Shown: positions 8,688 through 18,724, counted from the stretch's first letter. The stretch: DNA of 64,000 bases from Pseudomonas sp. Root71 (GCF_001429045.1 NZ_LMHY01000022.1:140203-204202), one strand, 5' to 3'. Notes: generated by a model from the sequence alone, not told the origin. Made by a program: numbers and translations.

Positions 8688-9767
8688 TTACGCCAGCACC
8701 GCGACCGCTTTTATTTGTGCCCAGAGTGGCTGGCCAGGATGAATGTTCAGTTGGTCACGGGAATAACGCGTGATCCGCGCAAGCAGCGGCGTGCCGGCGG
8801 CATCCAGGCGAACCAGCACGTGGGCGGCGTTGTCGGCGTTCATTTCACTGACCACGGTGACCGGCAGGCGATTGAGAATGCTGCTATGCCCGACATTGTC
8901 CAGGCTCAGGCTCACATCCCGCGCCTGGACCTTGCAGCGCAGCGCCTGGCCCACGTCCATTGGCGTATGCGGCACACGAATGTCGAGGGCGGTGTCGGGC
9001 AGTTGCAGGCTGAGCAATTGATAGTCGGCGTCATAGGCGCTGACGCGACCTTCGATCACCACACCGGCGTCATCCCCCATTGCCAACGGCAAGTCGAGGC
9101 GCGCCAGGGTCTGGCCGATCGGGCCGCTGGCCAGTGCCTTGCCGTTGCTGAGCAGCACGATATGGTCGGCCAGCCGCGCGACTTCATCCTGGGAATGGCT
9201 GACGTACAGCACCGGGATGTCGAGCTCGTCGTGCAGGCGTTGCAAGTAGGGCAGGATTTCACCTTTGCGTTGGGCATCCAGCGCCGCCAGGGGTTCGTCC
9301 ATCAACAGCAGTTTCGGGCTGGTGAGCAAGGCGCGGGCGATGCCGACGCGCTGACGCTCGCCGCCCGAAAGGTGTTGCGGGTGCCGGCCCAGCAAATGAC
9401 CGATGCCCAGCAATTCGGTGGCGTGGGCCATGTCGACCCGACGCTGTGGCTTGGGAATGCGCTTGAGGCCGAACTCGAGATTGGCCAGCACCGACAGATG
9501 GGGAAACAGGCTGGCTTCCTGGAACACGTAGCCCAGCGCGCGCTTGTGCGGCGCGACGAAGATCCGGTTGGCGCTGTCTTGCCAGACTTCATTGTTGACC
9601 TGGATAAAGCCTTGATCGGCCCGCTCCAGGCCGGCGATGCAGCGTAGGCAAGTGGTCTTGCCTGAACCGGAGTGGCCGTAAAGTGCCGTGACGCCACGGC
9701 CCGGCAGTTGCAGATCGACGTCCAGGGCGAAGCCCGAATAACGCAGTTTCAGACGCATTTGAATCAT
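8688..9767 (-). CDS. modC: Molybdate ABC transporter ATP-binding protein
   Basis: The 359-residue ATPase has the Walker [10 protein letters not shown] near residue 31, the signature [15 protein letters not shown] near residue 127 and Walker [13 protein letters not shown]. The C-terminal third carries the molybdate-binding MOP-type domain found in ModC. The start at 9767 follows GGAGCTGATCG and lies three bases after the modB stop, so the two are translationally close. It is the third gene of a modABC operon that supplies molybdate for molybdopterin enzymes. Confidence 0.95.
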   Translation of the reverse strand: MIQMRLKLRYSGFALDVDLQLPGRGVTALYGHSGSGKTTCLRCIAGLERADQGFIQVNNEVWQDSANRIFVAPHKRALGYVFQEASLFPHLSVLANLEFGLKRIPKPQRRVDMAHATELLGIGHLLGRHPQHLSGGERQRVGIARALLTSPKLLLMDEPLAALDAQRKGEILPYLQRLHDELDIPVLYVSHSQDEVARLADHIVLLSNGKALASGPIGQTLARLDLPLAMGDDAGVVIEGRVSAYDADYQLLSLQLPDTALDIRVPHTPMDVGQALRCKVQARDVSLSLDNVGHSSILNRLPVTVVSEMNADNAAHVLVRLDAAGTPLLARITRYSRDQLNIHPGQPLWAQIKAVAVLA

Positions 9768-9770
9768 CGA

Positions 9771-10451
9771 TCAGCTCCAGCCCGCTTTGGTTTTACGGCT
9801 GGAATACAGCGCCAGCAGGACGACAAACGAGAACACCAGCATCGCCCCGGCCAGCCAATGGGCCTGGGCGTATTCCATGGCTTCGACGTGGTCGTAGATC
9901 TGCACCGAGACCACGCGGGTCTTCTCGGGAATGTTGCCGCCGATCATCAGCACCACGCCGAACTCGCCGACGGTGTGGGCGAAGCCGAGAATGGCCGCGG
10001 TAATGAAACCGGGGCGGGCCAGGGGCAGGATCACACTGAAAAAGCTGTCCCAGGGATTGGCCCGCAAGGTCGCGGCCACTTCGAGCGGGCGCGTGCCAAT
10101 CGCGGAAAAAGCGTTTTGCAGCGGCTGGACCACAAATGGCATCGAATACAACACCGAACCGATGACCAGCCCCGCAAAACTGAACGTGAGGGTCCCAAGG
10201 CCCAGTGACTGGGTGAGCTGTCCAAGGAACCCGTGAGGGCCGAGGGCCAGCAACAGATAGAAACCAATCACCGTCGGCGGCAGCACCAGGGGCAGGGCGA
10301 CAATCGCCCCGACCGGGCCGCGCAACCAGGAGCGGGTGCGCGACAGCCATAACGCAATCGGAGTGCCGACAATCAGCAGGATGACGGTCGTCAGGGACGC
10401 CAGTTTCAGGGTCAGCCAGATGGCGGAAAGATCGGCACTCGATAGCGACAT
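9771..10451 (-). CDS. modB: Molybdate ABC transporter permease
   Basis: This 226-residue membrane protein has about five to six helices and the ABC permease EAA-type loop: [26 protein letters not shown] near residue 140. It lies directly after modA, whose stop codon abuts the modB start, and just before modC. Length and order are standard for ModB. Confidence 0.95.
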   Translation of the reverse strand: MSLSSADLSAIWLTLKLASLTTVILLIVGTPIALWLSRTRSWLRGPVGAIVALPLVLPPTVIGFYLLLALGPHGFLGQLTQSLGLGTLTFSFAGLVIGSVLYSMPFVVQPLQNAFSAIGTRPLEVAATLRANPWDSFFSVILPLARPGFITAAILGFAHTVGEFGVVLMIGGNIPEKTRVVSVQIYDHVEAMEYAQAHWLAGAMLVFSFVVLLALYSSRKTKAGWS

Positions 10452-11231
<780 letters not shown>

Positions 11232-11256
11232 TCAAAGGCAATTGCGGCAGGTTAAT

Positions 11257-11280
11257 CGTTATGTACAAAAATATATAGCG
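11257..11280. promoter_or_regulatory. ModE box upstream of modA
   Basis: CGTTATGTA, six bases, then TATATAGCG form an imperfect inverted repeat. This matches the ModE operator pattern known from E. coli (CGnTATATA, spacer, TATATAnCG) in seven of nine positions on one arm and fully on the other. It sits directly before modA, the expected place for molybdate-dependent repression. Confidence 0.75.
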
Positions 11281-11310
11281 AATTGCCTTTGAACGGAATG
11301 TGCTGGTGAA

Positions 11311-11326
11311 AAATTGTATACAATTT
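11311..11326. promoter_or_regulatory. Perfect 16-base palindrome, possible GntR-type operator
   Basis: AAATTGTATACAATTT is a perfect palindrome in the gap between modA and the end of the nitronate monooxygenase gene. TTGTATACAA is a core typical of GntR-family (FadR/VanR group) operators. Its position upstream of the ModE box suggests a second input to modABC. No GntR gene is in the window. Confidence 0.45.
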
Positions 11327-11340
11327 AATGGGGCAGATGC

Positions 11341-12408
11341 TCAGAAGCGACCTGAGAGTCTCGCCAACCCTTCTTCAGCCAGCTTTCGAGTCAGTGCCTC
11401 GCTGGTCAAATCGACGCCGAGGGTAAATGCCTGACCGGCCCAGAGGTTGCTGAAATCCGCTTCACCTTTGGCCCGCAACGGCATCAGCGCGCCACCGGCA
11501 AGGGGGAAGGCCGGGGCCTTGGCGCTCATGGGGCCCAGTTCACGCATCACCCGATTGAGGATGCCCCGGGCCGGGCGACCGGTGAACACGTTGGTGACGG
11601 CTGTCTCGCTTTCCCTGGCGGTGCGCAACGCCTTGTGATGGGACGGGCTGACCTTGGCCTCTGGGGTGAACAGGTACGCCGTACCCACCTGCACCGCCGA
11701 AGCACCGAGCATGAATGCAGCGGCGACGCCTCGGGCGTCAGCGATGCCGCCAGCGGCAATCACCGGCACTTTCACCGCATCGACGACTTGGGGCACCAGG
11801 GCGAAAGTCCCCACCTGACTGCTCAGGTCATCGCTGAGAAACATCCCGCGATGGCCCCCGGCCTCGTAGCCCATGGCAATGATTGCATCGCAACCGTGCT
11901 GCTCCAGCCACACGGCTTCTGCGACTGTGGTGGCTGAGGACAGCACCTTCGCACCCGTGGCCTTGACCCGGTCGAGCAGGGATTTTTCCGGCAAGCCAAA
12001 GTGAAAGCTCACCACTTGCGGGCGAAACGCTTCGACCACTTCGCAGGCCGCGTTATCGAACGGTGCCCGGTTGGACACCGGCGTCGGTGCATCGAAGTCG
12101 GCGCCGAGTTCCTGGTAGTAGGGTTGCAGCAGGTTTTTCCAGTCCTGTGCGCGTTGCTCATCCGCAGCAGGCGGCTGATGACAGAAGAAGTTGACGTTGA
12201 TCGGGCGTCGGGTGTGTTGGCGGATGGTTTTGAGCTCTTCGCGCAGTTGATCGGTGCTGAGCATCGCCGCCGGCATCGAGCCCAGGCCGCCGGCATTGCA
12301 GGTGGCGATCACCATGGACGAGTTTGTGGCACCGGCCATCGGCCCCTGGATGATCGGCAGTTCGATCCCGAGCAGGTCAAGGATGCGGGTATCTGGCCAT
12401 TGGTTCAT
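11341..12408 (-). CDS. Nitronate monooxygenase (2-nitropropane dioxygenase family)
   Basis: The 355-residue form starts at ATG 12408 behind a GGAG about ten bases away. FMN-barrel motifs are visible: IIQGPMAGATNS at the N-terminus, MGYEAGGHRGMF near residue 182, VIAAGGIADARGVAAAFMLGASAVQVGTAYL near residue 215. The family oxidises alkyl nitronates, protecting against toxic nitro compounds such as propionate-3-nitronate. It is transcribed toward modA but is separated from it by two operator-like palindromes. Confidence 0.85.
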   Translation of the reverse strand: MNQWPDTRILDLLGIELPIIQGPMAGATNSSMVIATCNAGGLGSMPAAMLSTDQLREELKTIRQHTRRPINVNFFCHQPPAADEQRAQDWKNLLQPYYQELGADFDAPTPVSNRAPFDNAACEVVEAFRPQVVSFHFGLPEKSLLDRVKATGAKVLSSATTVAEAVWLEQHGCDAIIAMGYEAGGHRGMFLSDDLSSQVGTFALVPQVVDAVKVPVIAAGGIADARGVAAAFMLGASAVQVGTAYLFTPEAKVSPSHHKALRTARESETAVTNVFTGRPARGILNRVMRELGPMSAKAPAFPLAGGALMPLRAKGEADFSNLWAGQAFTLGVDLTSEALTRKLAEEGLARLSGRF

Positions 12409-12509
12409 GTGCTGTGTTCTCCGACGTTGAATCCGGGCAGGGGCGGTAGAACAGGATTTGTAACGCAACGACTGGCGCAAGGCCAGTCGTCTTTTCAGCG
12501 GGTAAGGCG

Positions 12510-14957
12510 TTAGCGTCGGTGGAAGCCGCCACCGCCGAAGGAGTGATACATGAACCGGGACGAGTCGTGATAACTGTTGAAGCGATCATTGCCGAAGGAG
12601 CGCGCATCGTACTCCCGGTTGAGATTCTGGACCTGAGCCGTGTTGACCGAATCGAGACGGGTTGCTCCGCCCTGGACCATCGATTGCCAGCCGCTATCGG
12701 TCCTTTTGTAAACGTTGCCATCACGGCCGGCGTACACGTTGTCGCCGACATGCGCCATGCCGCCGTCGCGATCATGGATACCGCCGTACTGGGTGGTGTT
12801 GCCGGTATTGGGGTTGTAGATGGCCCCGCGATTGGCGGTGACCTGGGTGCCGGTGCGAACGTTGCCGGCGGTCACATGCTGGCCGGCGATGGCTCCGCCG
12901 TCCGGGCCGACGGCCACACCGCTGCGGCCTGCGGCATAGTTGCCGTTGTAAACGTTGTGTACCGCGCCGCGCTGGCCTGCCGCGGCGATGCCGGTACGCG
13001 AGTTGTAGGAGGCGCCAACCTGGCCGGCCCAGCGATTGCCGGTCCAGGCGTTGTAGCCGCCGCCGTAGCGGCTGACCGAAGCGCGGTCGCCCCATTGGCG
13101 GTAGATGTTGCCGGTCGTGCCGGCCCAGCCACCGGGGCCCCAGGCAACGGCGCCACCGTGATAGCCGTAAGCGGCACCGCCCCAAGGCATTGGCGCCGGG
13201 TACAGATGCGGCCCCCAGGCGTAACCCCAACCGTAATTGCCCCACCATGGATAGGCGCCCCAGCCCCAACCCACGGCGGCCGTGCTGCCGCCCCAACTCC
13301 AGCCGAAACCGAAGCCAAACGTCCAGCCCGTCCAGGGTGTGTAGCGAATCGCCACGCCAAAGCCATAGGTCACCGGTGGGCCGTACCAGACACTGCCCAC
13401 CCACGGCGTATAGGGATAACCGGTGCCATACACCACCACACCGCTGTCAGGGTCCAGCGTCGAACCCTGGTAACCCGGCGTGTAACCGACGACGACCGTA
13501 TCGCCACTGGCTTCGTAGACTTTCACGTAAGTGACGTAGTGCATTGGTGAGCTGGGCGGGATCGAATAGATCACCGCCGGTACCGAAGAGGCGACCGTCC
13601 AGGGGCCTTGCACCGAGGTGGCCACGAACCAGATGCCGTTCTCCACCGCGTACCAGCTTTGTGCATCGACCATGATGATCGGCATCGGGCTGTTGACCAC
13701 GTATTGCAGGGGCGTGCCCTTGATGGCCTTGAGTTGCGGCTCGCCGTCAAAGGTTGGCTTGGTCATTTTGACCTGGCTTTTCTTGATCGCCGAGGTCTGT
13801 GGAATGGTCGCTGCAATCGCCGCTTCCTTGGCCTGCGGTGTTCCGGCCACCGAGGCCTTTACGTTCTCCTTGGGGCTGTCATCGGGAATGTTGGCGAAGT
13901 CCGCCGGCAACTGGTCTGCGCCTACAAAGGTCCAGGGGCCTTTCATGTCACTGGCACGGAACCAGCGACCCGAGATCAGCACGTAGCTGTCCTGGTCACC
14001 GATCTCCTTGAAAATATGCCCGGTGGTGTTGGTCACATACAGCAGTGTGGTGTTCTGGATCGGCTGCCATTGCGGCGCGCCGTCAGTGACGATCAACTCG
14101 GTCGGCACCGTGGCGATATGGATCTGCGGAGTCGGCGGCTTGGCCAGCGTCGGTATCTTCTCCTTCGGATCGCTCTGGCCTGTCAGCAGGTCTACCTGTC
14201 GGCCCTGGATCGCAGCTTTCTTGGCCTTCTCCAGCTCGGCGGAGGGCGAGGGCAGTGGCGCATATTGTCCATCCAGATTGTCCGCTACCATCCAGCCATC
14301 GAACACGTGCAGGTAATGCTTGCCCTGTGCATCCTTGAGCAGCAACGGCCGGGTGTTGATCACTCGCTGCAGCGAGGTGCCATCAACGGGGCGATAGGCG
14401 GGTTCGCCATCGATGTACACCAGCAGCGCGGGCACCTCGGAGGAAATAATGGTCGGCGGGGTATTTTCCAGCGGCTCGCTGTTGGACTTCTGTTCGGCGG
14501 CGATGACACCGAGCGCGGCTTCGAGTTGGTCCAGGGAAATGGTTTTCGTGCGGTTCCCGGCGTCTTGCTTCACCGCGGCGACCCAGCTGTCAGCCTTGGT
14601 TGCGCTATCGGGGAAATCGGCCTTGGTGATGGTGTACTGATCGAGCGCCACCCAGCGCGTGGCTTTGTCGACCAGGGTGTGGGCGCTGAACTGCACGATG
14701 CCATAGGTGGCCTTGCCATCGGTGCTCGTGGCCTCCACGGCAGCCCGCGCGTGCAGGGTGTAACCGTCCCAGCTGTCCAGTTGCGGTTGGTAGATGGTCA
14801 ATTTGGTGTCGCCGGCCGCCAGCACCTGTGGCCAGCTAGGGGCTGTCGGCGCCAGATTCCCGGGAGTTTGGGCGGGTGGCTCTGGTGTGGCCTGGACGCC
14901 GCTGAGCGGAATCATGCAGAGCATCAGTAAAACGGTGAGTAAACGCAGTTGAGGCAT
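12510..14957 (-). CDS. Large exported W/G/Y-rich protein with three internal repeats
   Basis: The start at 14957 (GGAG seven bases upstream) gives 815 residues with a Sec signal peptide to about residue 23. I see three similar modules at residues about 183-236, 293-346 and 405-460, sharing a pattern of L-QYV-NT, a YV or WYAV strand, then GRWF-A and GPWT. Residues 510-640 are extremely rich in Gly, Trp and Tyr. The tail repeats GNxxA-G-GV motifs. Such proteins are sometimes labelled carbohydrate-binding; I see no catalytic motif. A periplasmic or surface role is likely; function unknown. Confidence 0.75.
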   Translation of the reverse strand: MPQLRLLTVLLMLCMIPLSGVQATPEPPAQTPGNLAPTAPSWPQVLAAGDTKLTIYQPQLDSWDGYTLHARAAVEATSTDGKATYGIVQFSAHTLVDKATRWVALDQYTITKADFPDSATKADSWVAAVKQDAGNRTKTISLDQLEAALGVIAAEQKSNSEPLENTPPTIISSEVPALLVYIDGEPAYRPVDGTSLQRVINTRPLLLKDAQGKHYLHVFDGWMVADNLDGQYAPLPSPSAELEKAKKAAIQGRQVDLLTGQSDPKEKIPTLAKPPTPQIHIATVPTELIVTDGAPQWQPIQNTTLLYVTNTTGHIFKEIGDQDSYVLISGRWFRASDMKGPWTFVGADQLPADFANIPDDSPKENVKASVAGTPQAKEAAIAATIPQTSAIKKSQVKMTKPTFDGEPQLKAIKGTPLQYVVNSPMPIIMVDAQSWYAVENGIWFVATSVQGPWTVASSVPAVIYSIPPSSPMHYVTYVKVYEASGDTVVVGYTPGYQGSTLDPDSGVVVYGTGYPYTPWVGSVWYGPPVTYGFGVAIRYTPWTGWTFGFGFGWSWGGSTAAVGWGWGAYPWWGNYGWGYAWGPHLYPAPMPWGGAAYGYHGGAVAWGPGGWAGTTGNIYRQWGDRASVSRYGGGYNAWTGNRWAGQVGASYNSRTGIAAAGQRGAVHNVYNGNYAAGRSGVAVGPDGGAIAGQHVTAGNVRTGTQVTANRGAIYNPNTGNTTQYGGIHDRDGGMAHVGDNVYAGRDGNVYKRTDSGWQSMVQGGATRLDSVNTAQVQNLNREYDARSFGNDRFNSYHDSSRFMYHSFGGGGFHRR

Positions 14958-15135
14958 TGTCAGCTCCATCGACAAGACAGTTTGTTGCGGCACTTCAGGG
15001 TTGCGAAAAGCATAGCTGCCGTTAATCAAAACGCCCGGCGGTTTGCCGGATTGGCTTAAAGTCGGGTACGGCAATCCATTGCCATGTGTTATTTGAAATG
15101 CTCCACCAACCGACTGATTCCATTGAGAGGCCGTA

Positions 15136-16119
15136 ATGTTCAAAGGTATTTTGATCGACAAAGACGACAGCGGTTATCGGGCCACACTGCAAGAGATCCA
15201 GGACGATCAACTGCCCGAGGGCGATGTCACGGTGCGTGTTGCCTACAGCACGTTGAACTTCAAGGATGGCCTGGCGATCACCGGCAGCAGTCCGGTGGTG
15301 CGCAAATTCCCGATGGTGCCGGGCATCGACCTGGCCGGTGTCGTTGAAGCCAGCGGGCATCCGGACTACAAGGTTGGTGACCCGGTCCTGCTCAATGGCT
15401 GGGGTGTGGGCGAAGGGCATTGGGGGGGATTGGCGCAGAAAGCGCGCCTCAACGGTGACTGGCTGATCCCGCTACCCAAGGCGTTTACCGCGGCCCAGGC
15501 GATGGCCATCGGTACGGCGGGCTACACGGCCATGCTGTGCATCATGGCGCTTGAGCACAACGGCGTGACGCCCGAACAGGGCGAAGTTCTGGTGACCGGC
15601 GCCAACGGCGGCGTCGGCAGTTTCGCCATCGCCTTACTCAGCAGGCTCGGCTACCGGGTGGTCGCGTCCACCGGACGGACCTCGGAGCACGACTACCTGA
15701 AGCAACTGGGGGCCGGCGAAATCATCGATCGCGCCACCTTGTCCGAACCGGGCAAACCGTTGGCAAAGGAGCGCTGGGTGGCCGTGATCGACTCGGTCGG
15801 CAGCCACACCCTGGCCAACGCGTGCGCCAGCACCAAGGCCAATGGCACCGTCGCGGCCTGCGGATTGGCTCAGGGCATGGACTTTCCGGCATCCGTTGCG
15901 CCGTTCATCTTGCGCGGCGTGACCCTGGCCGGCATCAACAGCGTGACCCAGCCCAAAGCCAAGCGTGTGGCAGCCTGGAATCGCCTGGCCCGGGATCTGG
16001 ACTTCAACCTGTTGCCGCTGATCAGTCACGAAATCGGCTTGAGCGAAGCCATTGAAGCCGCGCCACGCTTGCTGGCCGGGCAGTTGCGCGGGCGCGTGGT
16101 GGTGGATGTGAATCGTTGA
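15136..16119 (+). CDS. acuI: Zinc-free MDR oxidoreductase, acryloyl-CoA reductase / YhdH family
   Basis: The 327-residue protein has the YhdH/AcuI N-terminus (MFKGILIDKDDSGYRATL), STLNFKDGLAITG near residue 38 and the nucleotide-binding VTGANGGVGSFAIALLSRLG near residue 154. It lacks zinc-ligand cysteines, as expected for this group. AcuI reduces acryloyl-CoA to propionyl-CoA with NADPH. Length fits the family. It starts a plus-strand unit divergent from the large exported protein and converges on ada, with stop codons adjacent. Confidence 0.85.
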   Translation: MFKGILIDKDDSGYRATLQEIQDDQLPEGDVTVRVAYSTLNFKDGLAITGSSPVVRKFPMVPGIDLAGVVEASGHPDYKVGDPVLLNGWGVGEGHWGGLAQKARLNGDWLIPLPKAFTAAQAMAIGTAGYTAMLCIMALEHNGVTPEQGEVLVTGANGGVGSFAIALLSRLGYRVVASTGRTSEHDYLKQLGAGEIIDRATLSEPGKPLAKERWVAVIDSVGSHTLANACASTKANGTVAACGLAQGMDFPASVAPFILRGVTLAGINSVTQPKAKRVAAWNRLARDLDFNLLPLISHEIGLSEAIEAAPRLLAGQLRGRVVVDVNR

Positions 16120-17184
16120 TCACTGCAACTCGCGCTCCAGCAACTGCCGTTTGCGCTCGACACCCCAGCGATAGCCCGACAGATTGCCATCGCTGCGCAC
16201 CACGCGATGGCAAGGGATCGCCACCGCCAGGTTGTTTGCACCGCAGGCCTGGGCCACGGCGCGAACGGCTTTTGGTTGACCGATACGCTGGGCGACATCG
16301 GCGTAGCTGGCAGTGCTGCCCACGGGAATCTCCCGCAGCGCTTGCCAGACACGCTCCTGAAACGCCGTGCCGCGTACGTCCAGCGGCAAATCAAGGCCAA
16401 TGGCCGGCGCCTCGATAAAGCCGACGACCCTGGCAATCAATTGCTCGAACTCATGATCGGCACCAATCAGATTGGCGCGGCGGAATTTGTCTTGCAGATC
16501 GCAGACCAGTTGATGCGGATCATCGCCCAGCAGGATCGCGCACACCCCGCGCTCACTCTGTGCCACCAGAATCGCGCCCAGCGAACACTGGCCGACAGCA
16601 AAACGAATGTCGTTGTTTTGACCGGCGGCGCGGTAGTCCCCGGGTTTCATTCCCAGCAACTGGTCTGCCGCTTCATAAAACCGGCTGTTGGAGTTGAAGC
16701 CGGCGTCATACAGGGCATCGGTCACCGAGCCGCCGTGTGCCAGGCGCTCGCGTACCTTGCGTGAACGATGGGCATCGGCGTAGCCCTTGGGCGTCAGGCC
16801 GGTGACGGCTTTGAATACGCGATGGAAGTGAAAGCTGCTCAGGCCCGCCGCCTCGGCCAATTCGCCCAGGGCAGGCAGCGTTTGCGCGCTTTCGATCTGG
16901 CGGCAAGCGGCGGCCACGGTGGAGGCATGTTGCGCGGCGAGTTCGCTCTGATCCTTCGTCGCGCGCTTGCTCGGACGATAACCCGCGGCCCGGGCCTGTT
17001 CGGCGCTGTCGAAGAATTCGACATTGTGGGGCTTGGGCAAGCGCGCGTGGCTGCTGGGATTGCAGTAGACGCCCGTGGTCTTCACGGCATAGACAAACTG
17101 CCCGTCAGCCTTGGGGTCGCGGGCGACCACGGCGGCCCAGCGCGGATCGTTTTCGATGGTGATCTTGGTCGATTGGGTTGTCAT
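16120..17184 (-). CDS. ada: Ada methyltransferase/regulator with degenerate N-terminal zinc site
   Basis: The 354-residue protein has the three Ada parts: an N-terminal methylphosphotriester domain, an AraC-type helix-turn-helix (GELAEAAGLSSFHFHRVFKAVTGLTPK) and a C-terminal O6-alkylguanine transferase with the active site IPCHRVV. In the N-domain the acceptor cysteine is kept (C41, TTGVYC), but the positions equal to the other three zinc ligands are S45, S72 and A75 (NPSSHAR and RPSKRA). The methyl sensor may therefore be lost or altered. It follows alkB in what looks like one repair operon, with an Ada-box-like element in the gap before it. Confidence 0.9.
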   Translation of the reverse strand: MTTQSTKITIENDPRWAAVVARDPKADGQFVYAVKTTGVYCNPSSHARLPKPHNVEFFDSAEQARAAGYRPSKRATKDQSELAAQHASTVAAACRQIESAQTLPALGELAEAAGLSSFHFHRVFKAVTGLTPKGYADAHRSRKVRERLAHGGSVTDALYDAGFNSNSRFYEAADQLLGMKPGDYRAAGQNNDIRFAVGQCSLGAILVAQSERGVCAILLGDDPHQLVCDLQDKFRRANLIGADHEFEQLIARVVGFIEAPAIGLDLPLDVRGTAFQERVWQALREIPVGSTASYADVAQRIGQPKAVRAVAQACGANNLAVAIPCHRVVRSDGNLSGYRWGVERKRQLLERELQ

Positions 17185-17239
17185 GGCGTCACGTCCATTG
17201 AGGGGTTGCCTGCACATTAACCATGGGGCAATTCCCACA

Positions 17240-17263
17240 CACTCCGGCGCTTGCGGTCAAATT
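17240..17263 (-). promoter_or_regulatory. Ada-box-like element upstream of ada
   Basis: On the minus strand AATTTGACCGCAAGC (17249-17263) has AAT, six bases, then GCAA, the A-box/B-box arrangement described for E. coli Ada operators. The surrounding 22 bases (17240-17261) recur with two changes at 18701-18722, upstream of the 2OG-oxygenase gene. It lies about 60 bases before the ada start, so it may mark an internal promoter. Confidence 0.4.
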
Positions 17264-17271
17264 CGAAGTCT

Positions 17272-17937
17272 TTATCCGGCGGTACGGAAGGTGAAGTTGA
17301 TACGTTGCTCGCCCAGTTTCGGATGATGGCCGTCCTTGATCGGCAGCACACCGTGATAACGCAGGCGATCCACGCCACCCCAGACCACGATGTCACCGTG
17401 GAACAGGGGAACGCGCTGACTTTTGTCGCCACGTGCAAAGCCGCCGAACAGGAACATCGCCGGCAAGCCCAGGGATACCGATACGATGGGGGCGGCCCAG
17501 GAATGTTCGTCCTTGTCCTGATGCAATGACATTTTTGCCCCGGGGATGTATCGGTTGATCAGGCAGGAATCCGGTGCAAAATCGGCGAAACCCGCTGCCT
17601 GCGCCGCCGCTTGCGCCAGTTGGAAAAACACTTCAGGCATCATTGGCCAGGGCCGACCGGTCTGTGGATCGTCGCGGGTATACCGATAACCGCTGCGGTC
17701 AGTGGTCCAGCCGAATGTGCCACAACTGCTCAGGGCGACCGACATGGTGAAACCGCCGGGTGTGATCATCTGCCGAAACGGTGCGGCCGCCAGCACTTCT
17801 TCCAGGGCCGGCAGCAAACGCTCCAGCCAAGGTAGGGCGAAGCCTCTGAGCACGTAGGATTGTTCGCCGATCTGCTCGTGCCTGGGCTGTTGCTCGGGCT
17901 CCGCATCGGCAAACAGATCGAAAGTCAGCGGGTTCAT
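17272..17937 (-). CDS. alkB: Alkylated DNA repair dioxygenase AlkB
   Basis: The 221-residue form starting at 17937 begins MNPLTFDLFADAEPEQQ, close to the known AlkB start. Iron ligands are visible in LHQDKDE (HxD) near residue 134 and RYHGVLPI, and the 2-oxoglutarate-binding RINFTFR closes the fold. AlkB oxidatively removes methyl groups from 1-meA and 3-meC in DNA. The start lies only four bases after the stop of the upstream 2OG oxygenase gene, so the two are co-translated; ada follows after 87 bases. Confidence 0.92.
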   Translation of the reverse strand: MNPLTFDLFADAEPEQQPRHEQIGEQSYVLRGFALPWLERLLPALEEVLAAAPFRQMITPGGFTMSVALSSCGTFGWTTDRSGYRYTRDDPQTGRPWPMMPEVFFQLAQAAAQAAGFADFAPDSCLINRYIPGAKMSLHQDKDEHSWAAPIVSVSLGLPAMFLFGGFARGDKSQRVPLFHGDIVVWGGVDRLRYHGVLPIKDGHHPKLGEQRINFTFRTAG

Positions 17938-17941
17938 AGGC

Positions 17942-18646
17942 TCATGACGCATCGTGAAAGATGATTCCAAGGGTATGCCGTTTGCCGCTGTGCAGGCGAC
18001 TCACGCCGTGACGCAAGGTCACGCGGTAGTAACCGCGAGTCCCTTTGACCGGCCGTTGATTGACCGCAAAGATCACCCCGTCACCTTGCTTCAGGCCGAT
18101 GACCATGGGGCGCGACTGCATTCGCGGGCGCTGTTCAGTCAGGACAAACTCACCGCCGGTGAAGTCTTGATCCGGGTCTGACAGCAGGATCGCCACTTGC
18201 AGCGGGAAAACATGCTCACCGTATAGATCCTGATGCAAACAGTTGTAGTCCTGTGGACCGTATTGCAGCAACAAGGGTGTCGGACGGTTCTGACCAGCGG
18301 CATGGCAGCGATCGAGGAAGGCTGGATGGGTTTCAGGAAAACGCTGCGGCAAGCCCATTTGTTCATGCCAGCGATTGGCGATGGGCACCAGTCGCGGGTA
18401 GAGCGCGGTGCGCAGGCGAGCCACCAGATCCGGCAACGGGTAGTTGAAATACTTGTACTCGCCTCGGCCGAACCCGTGGCGAGCCATCACTACATGGGAG
18501 CGAAACAGTTCGGTTCGAGGGTATAACGTGCTGACTTGCCCGCAAGCCTTGTGGCTCAGCAGTGACGGGATGACGGCATAACCGTCCCGATCAAGTTGCT
18601 GCTCCAGCCGGGGCCAGTCCAGCCGGTCCAGATATTGCTCGCTCAT
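17942..18646 (-). CDS. 2OG-Fe(II) oxygenase, prolyl-hydroxylase-like
   Basis: This 234-residue protein has an iron-binding HxD in NCLHQDLYGEH near residue 134, followed by a strand block with PLQVAILLSDPDQDFTGGEFVLTEQ and the distal histidine/arginine region GKRHTLGIIFHDAS, as in the prolyl-4-hydroxylase-like group. It is the first gene of the run leading into alkB and ada. The start at 18646 (MSEQYLDRLDW) is preferred to a longer extension. A role in alkylation damage is suggested by context only; its substrate is unknown. Confidence 0.8.
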   Translation of the reverse strand: MSEQYLDRLDWPRLEQQLDRDGYAVIPSLLSHKACGQVSTLYPRTELFRSHVVMARHGFGRGEYKYFNYPLPDLVARLRTALYPRLVPIANRWHEQMGLPQRFPETHPAFLDRCHAAGQNRPTPLLLQYGPQDYNCLHQDLYGEHVFPLQVAILLSDPDQDFTGGEFVLTEQRPRMQSRPMVIGLKQGDGVIFAVNQRPVKGTRGYYRVTLRHGVSRLHSGKRHTLGIIFHDAS

Positions 18647-18700
18647 TGCCGGGCCTCTCGTCGTTGAGGTGGCCAGTCTGCAAGGCAAGGATGAAGCTGG

Positions 18701-18724
18701 CACTCCGGTGCTTGCGGTCGAACT
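18701..18724 (-). promoter_or_regulatory. Second copy of the Ada-box-like repeat, upstream of the repair operon
   Basis: Twenty of 22 bases match the element before ada at 17240-17261. Here the A-box triplet reads AGT instead of AAT, still six bases before GCAA (18710-18724). It lies about 55 bases before the first gene of the operon, the position expected of an activator site. Confidence 0.4.

Noticed and set aside
13608..14930. A 440-codon frame antisense to the W/G-rich protein
   Set aside because: Composition and lack of a ribosome binding site mark it as a shadow of the real gene; the real strand has a signal peptide and repeats.
17217..17440. A short frame before ada containing FDRKRRS, matched by FDRKHRS near 18710
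   Set aside because: The shared peptide only reflects the repeated DNA element; the frames have no ribosome binding sites and are better explained as a regulatory repeat.
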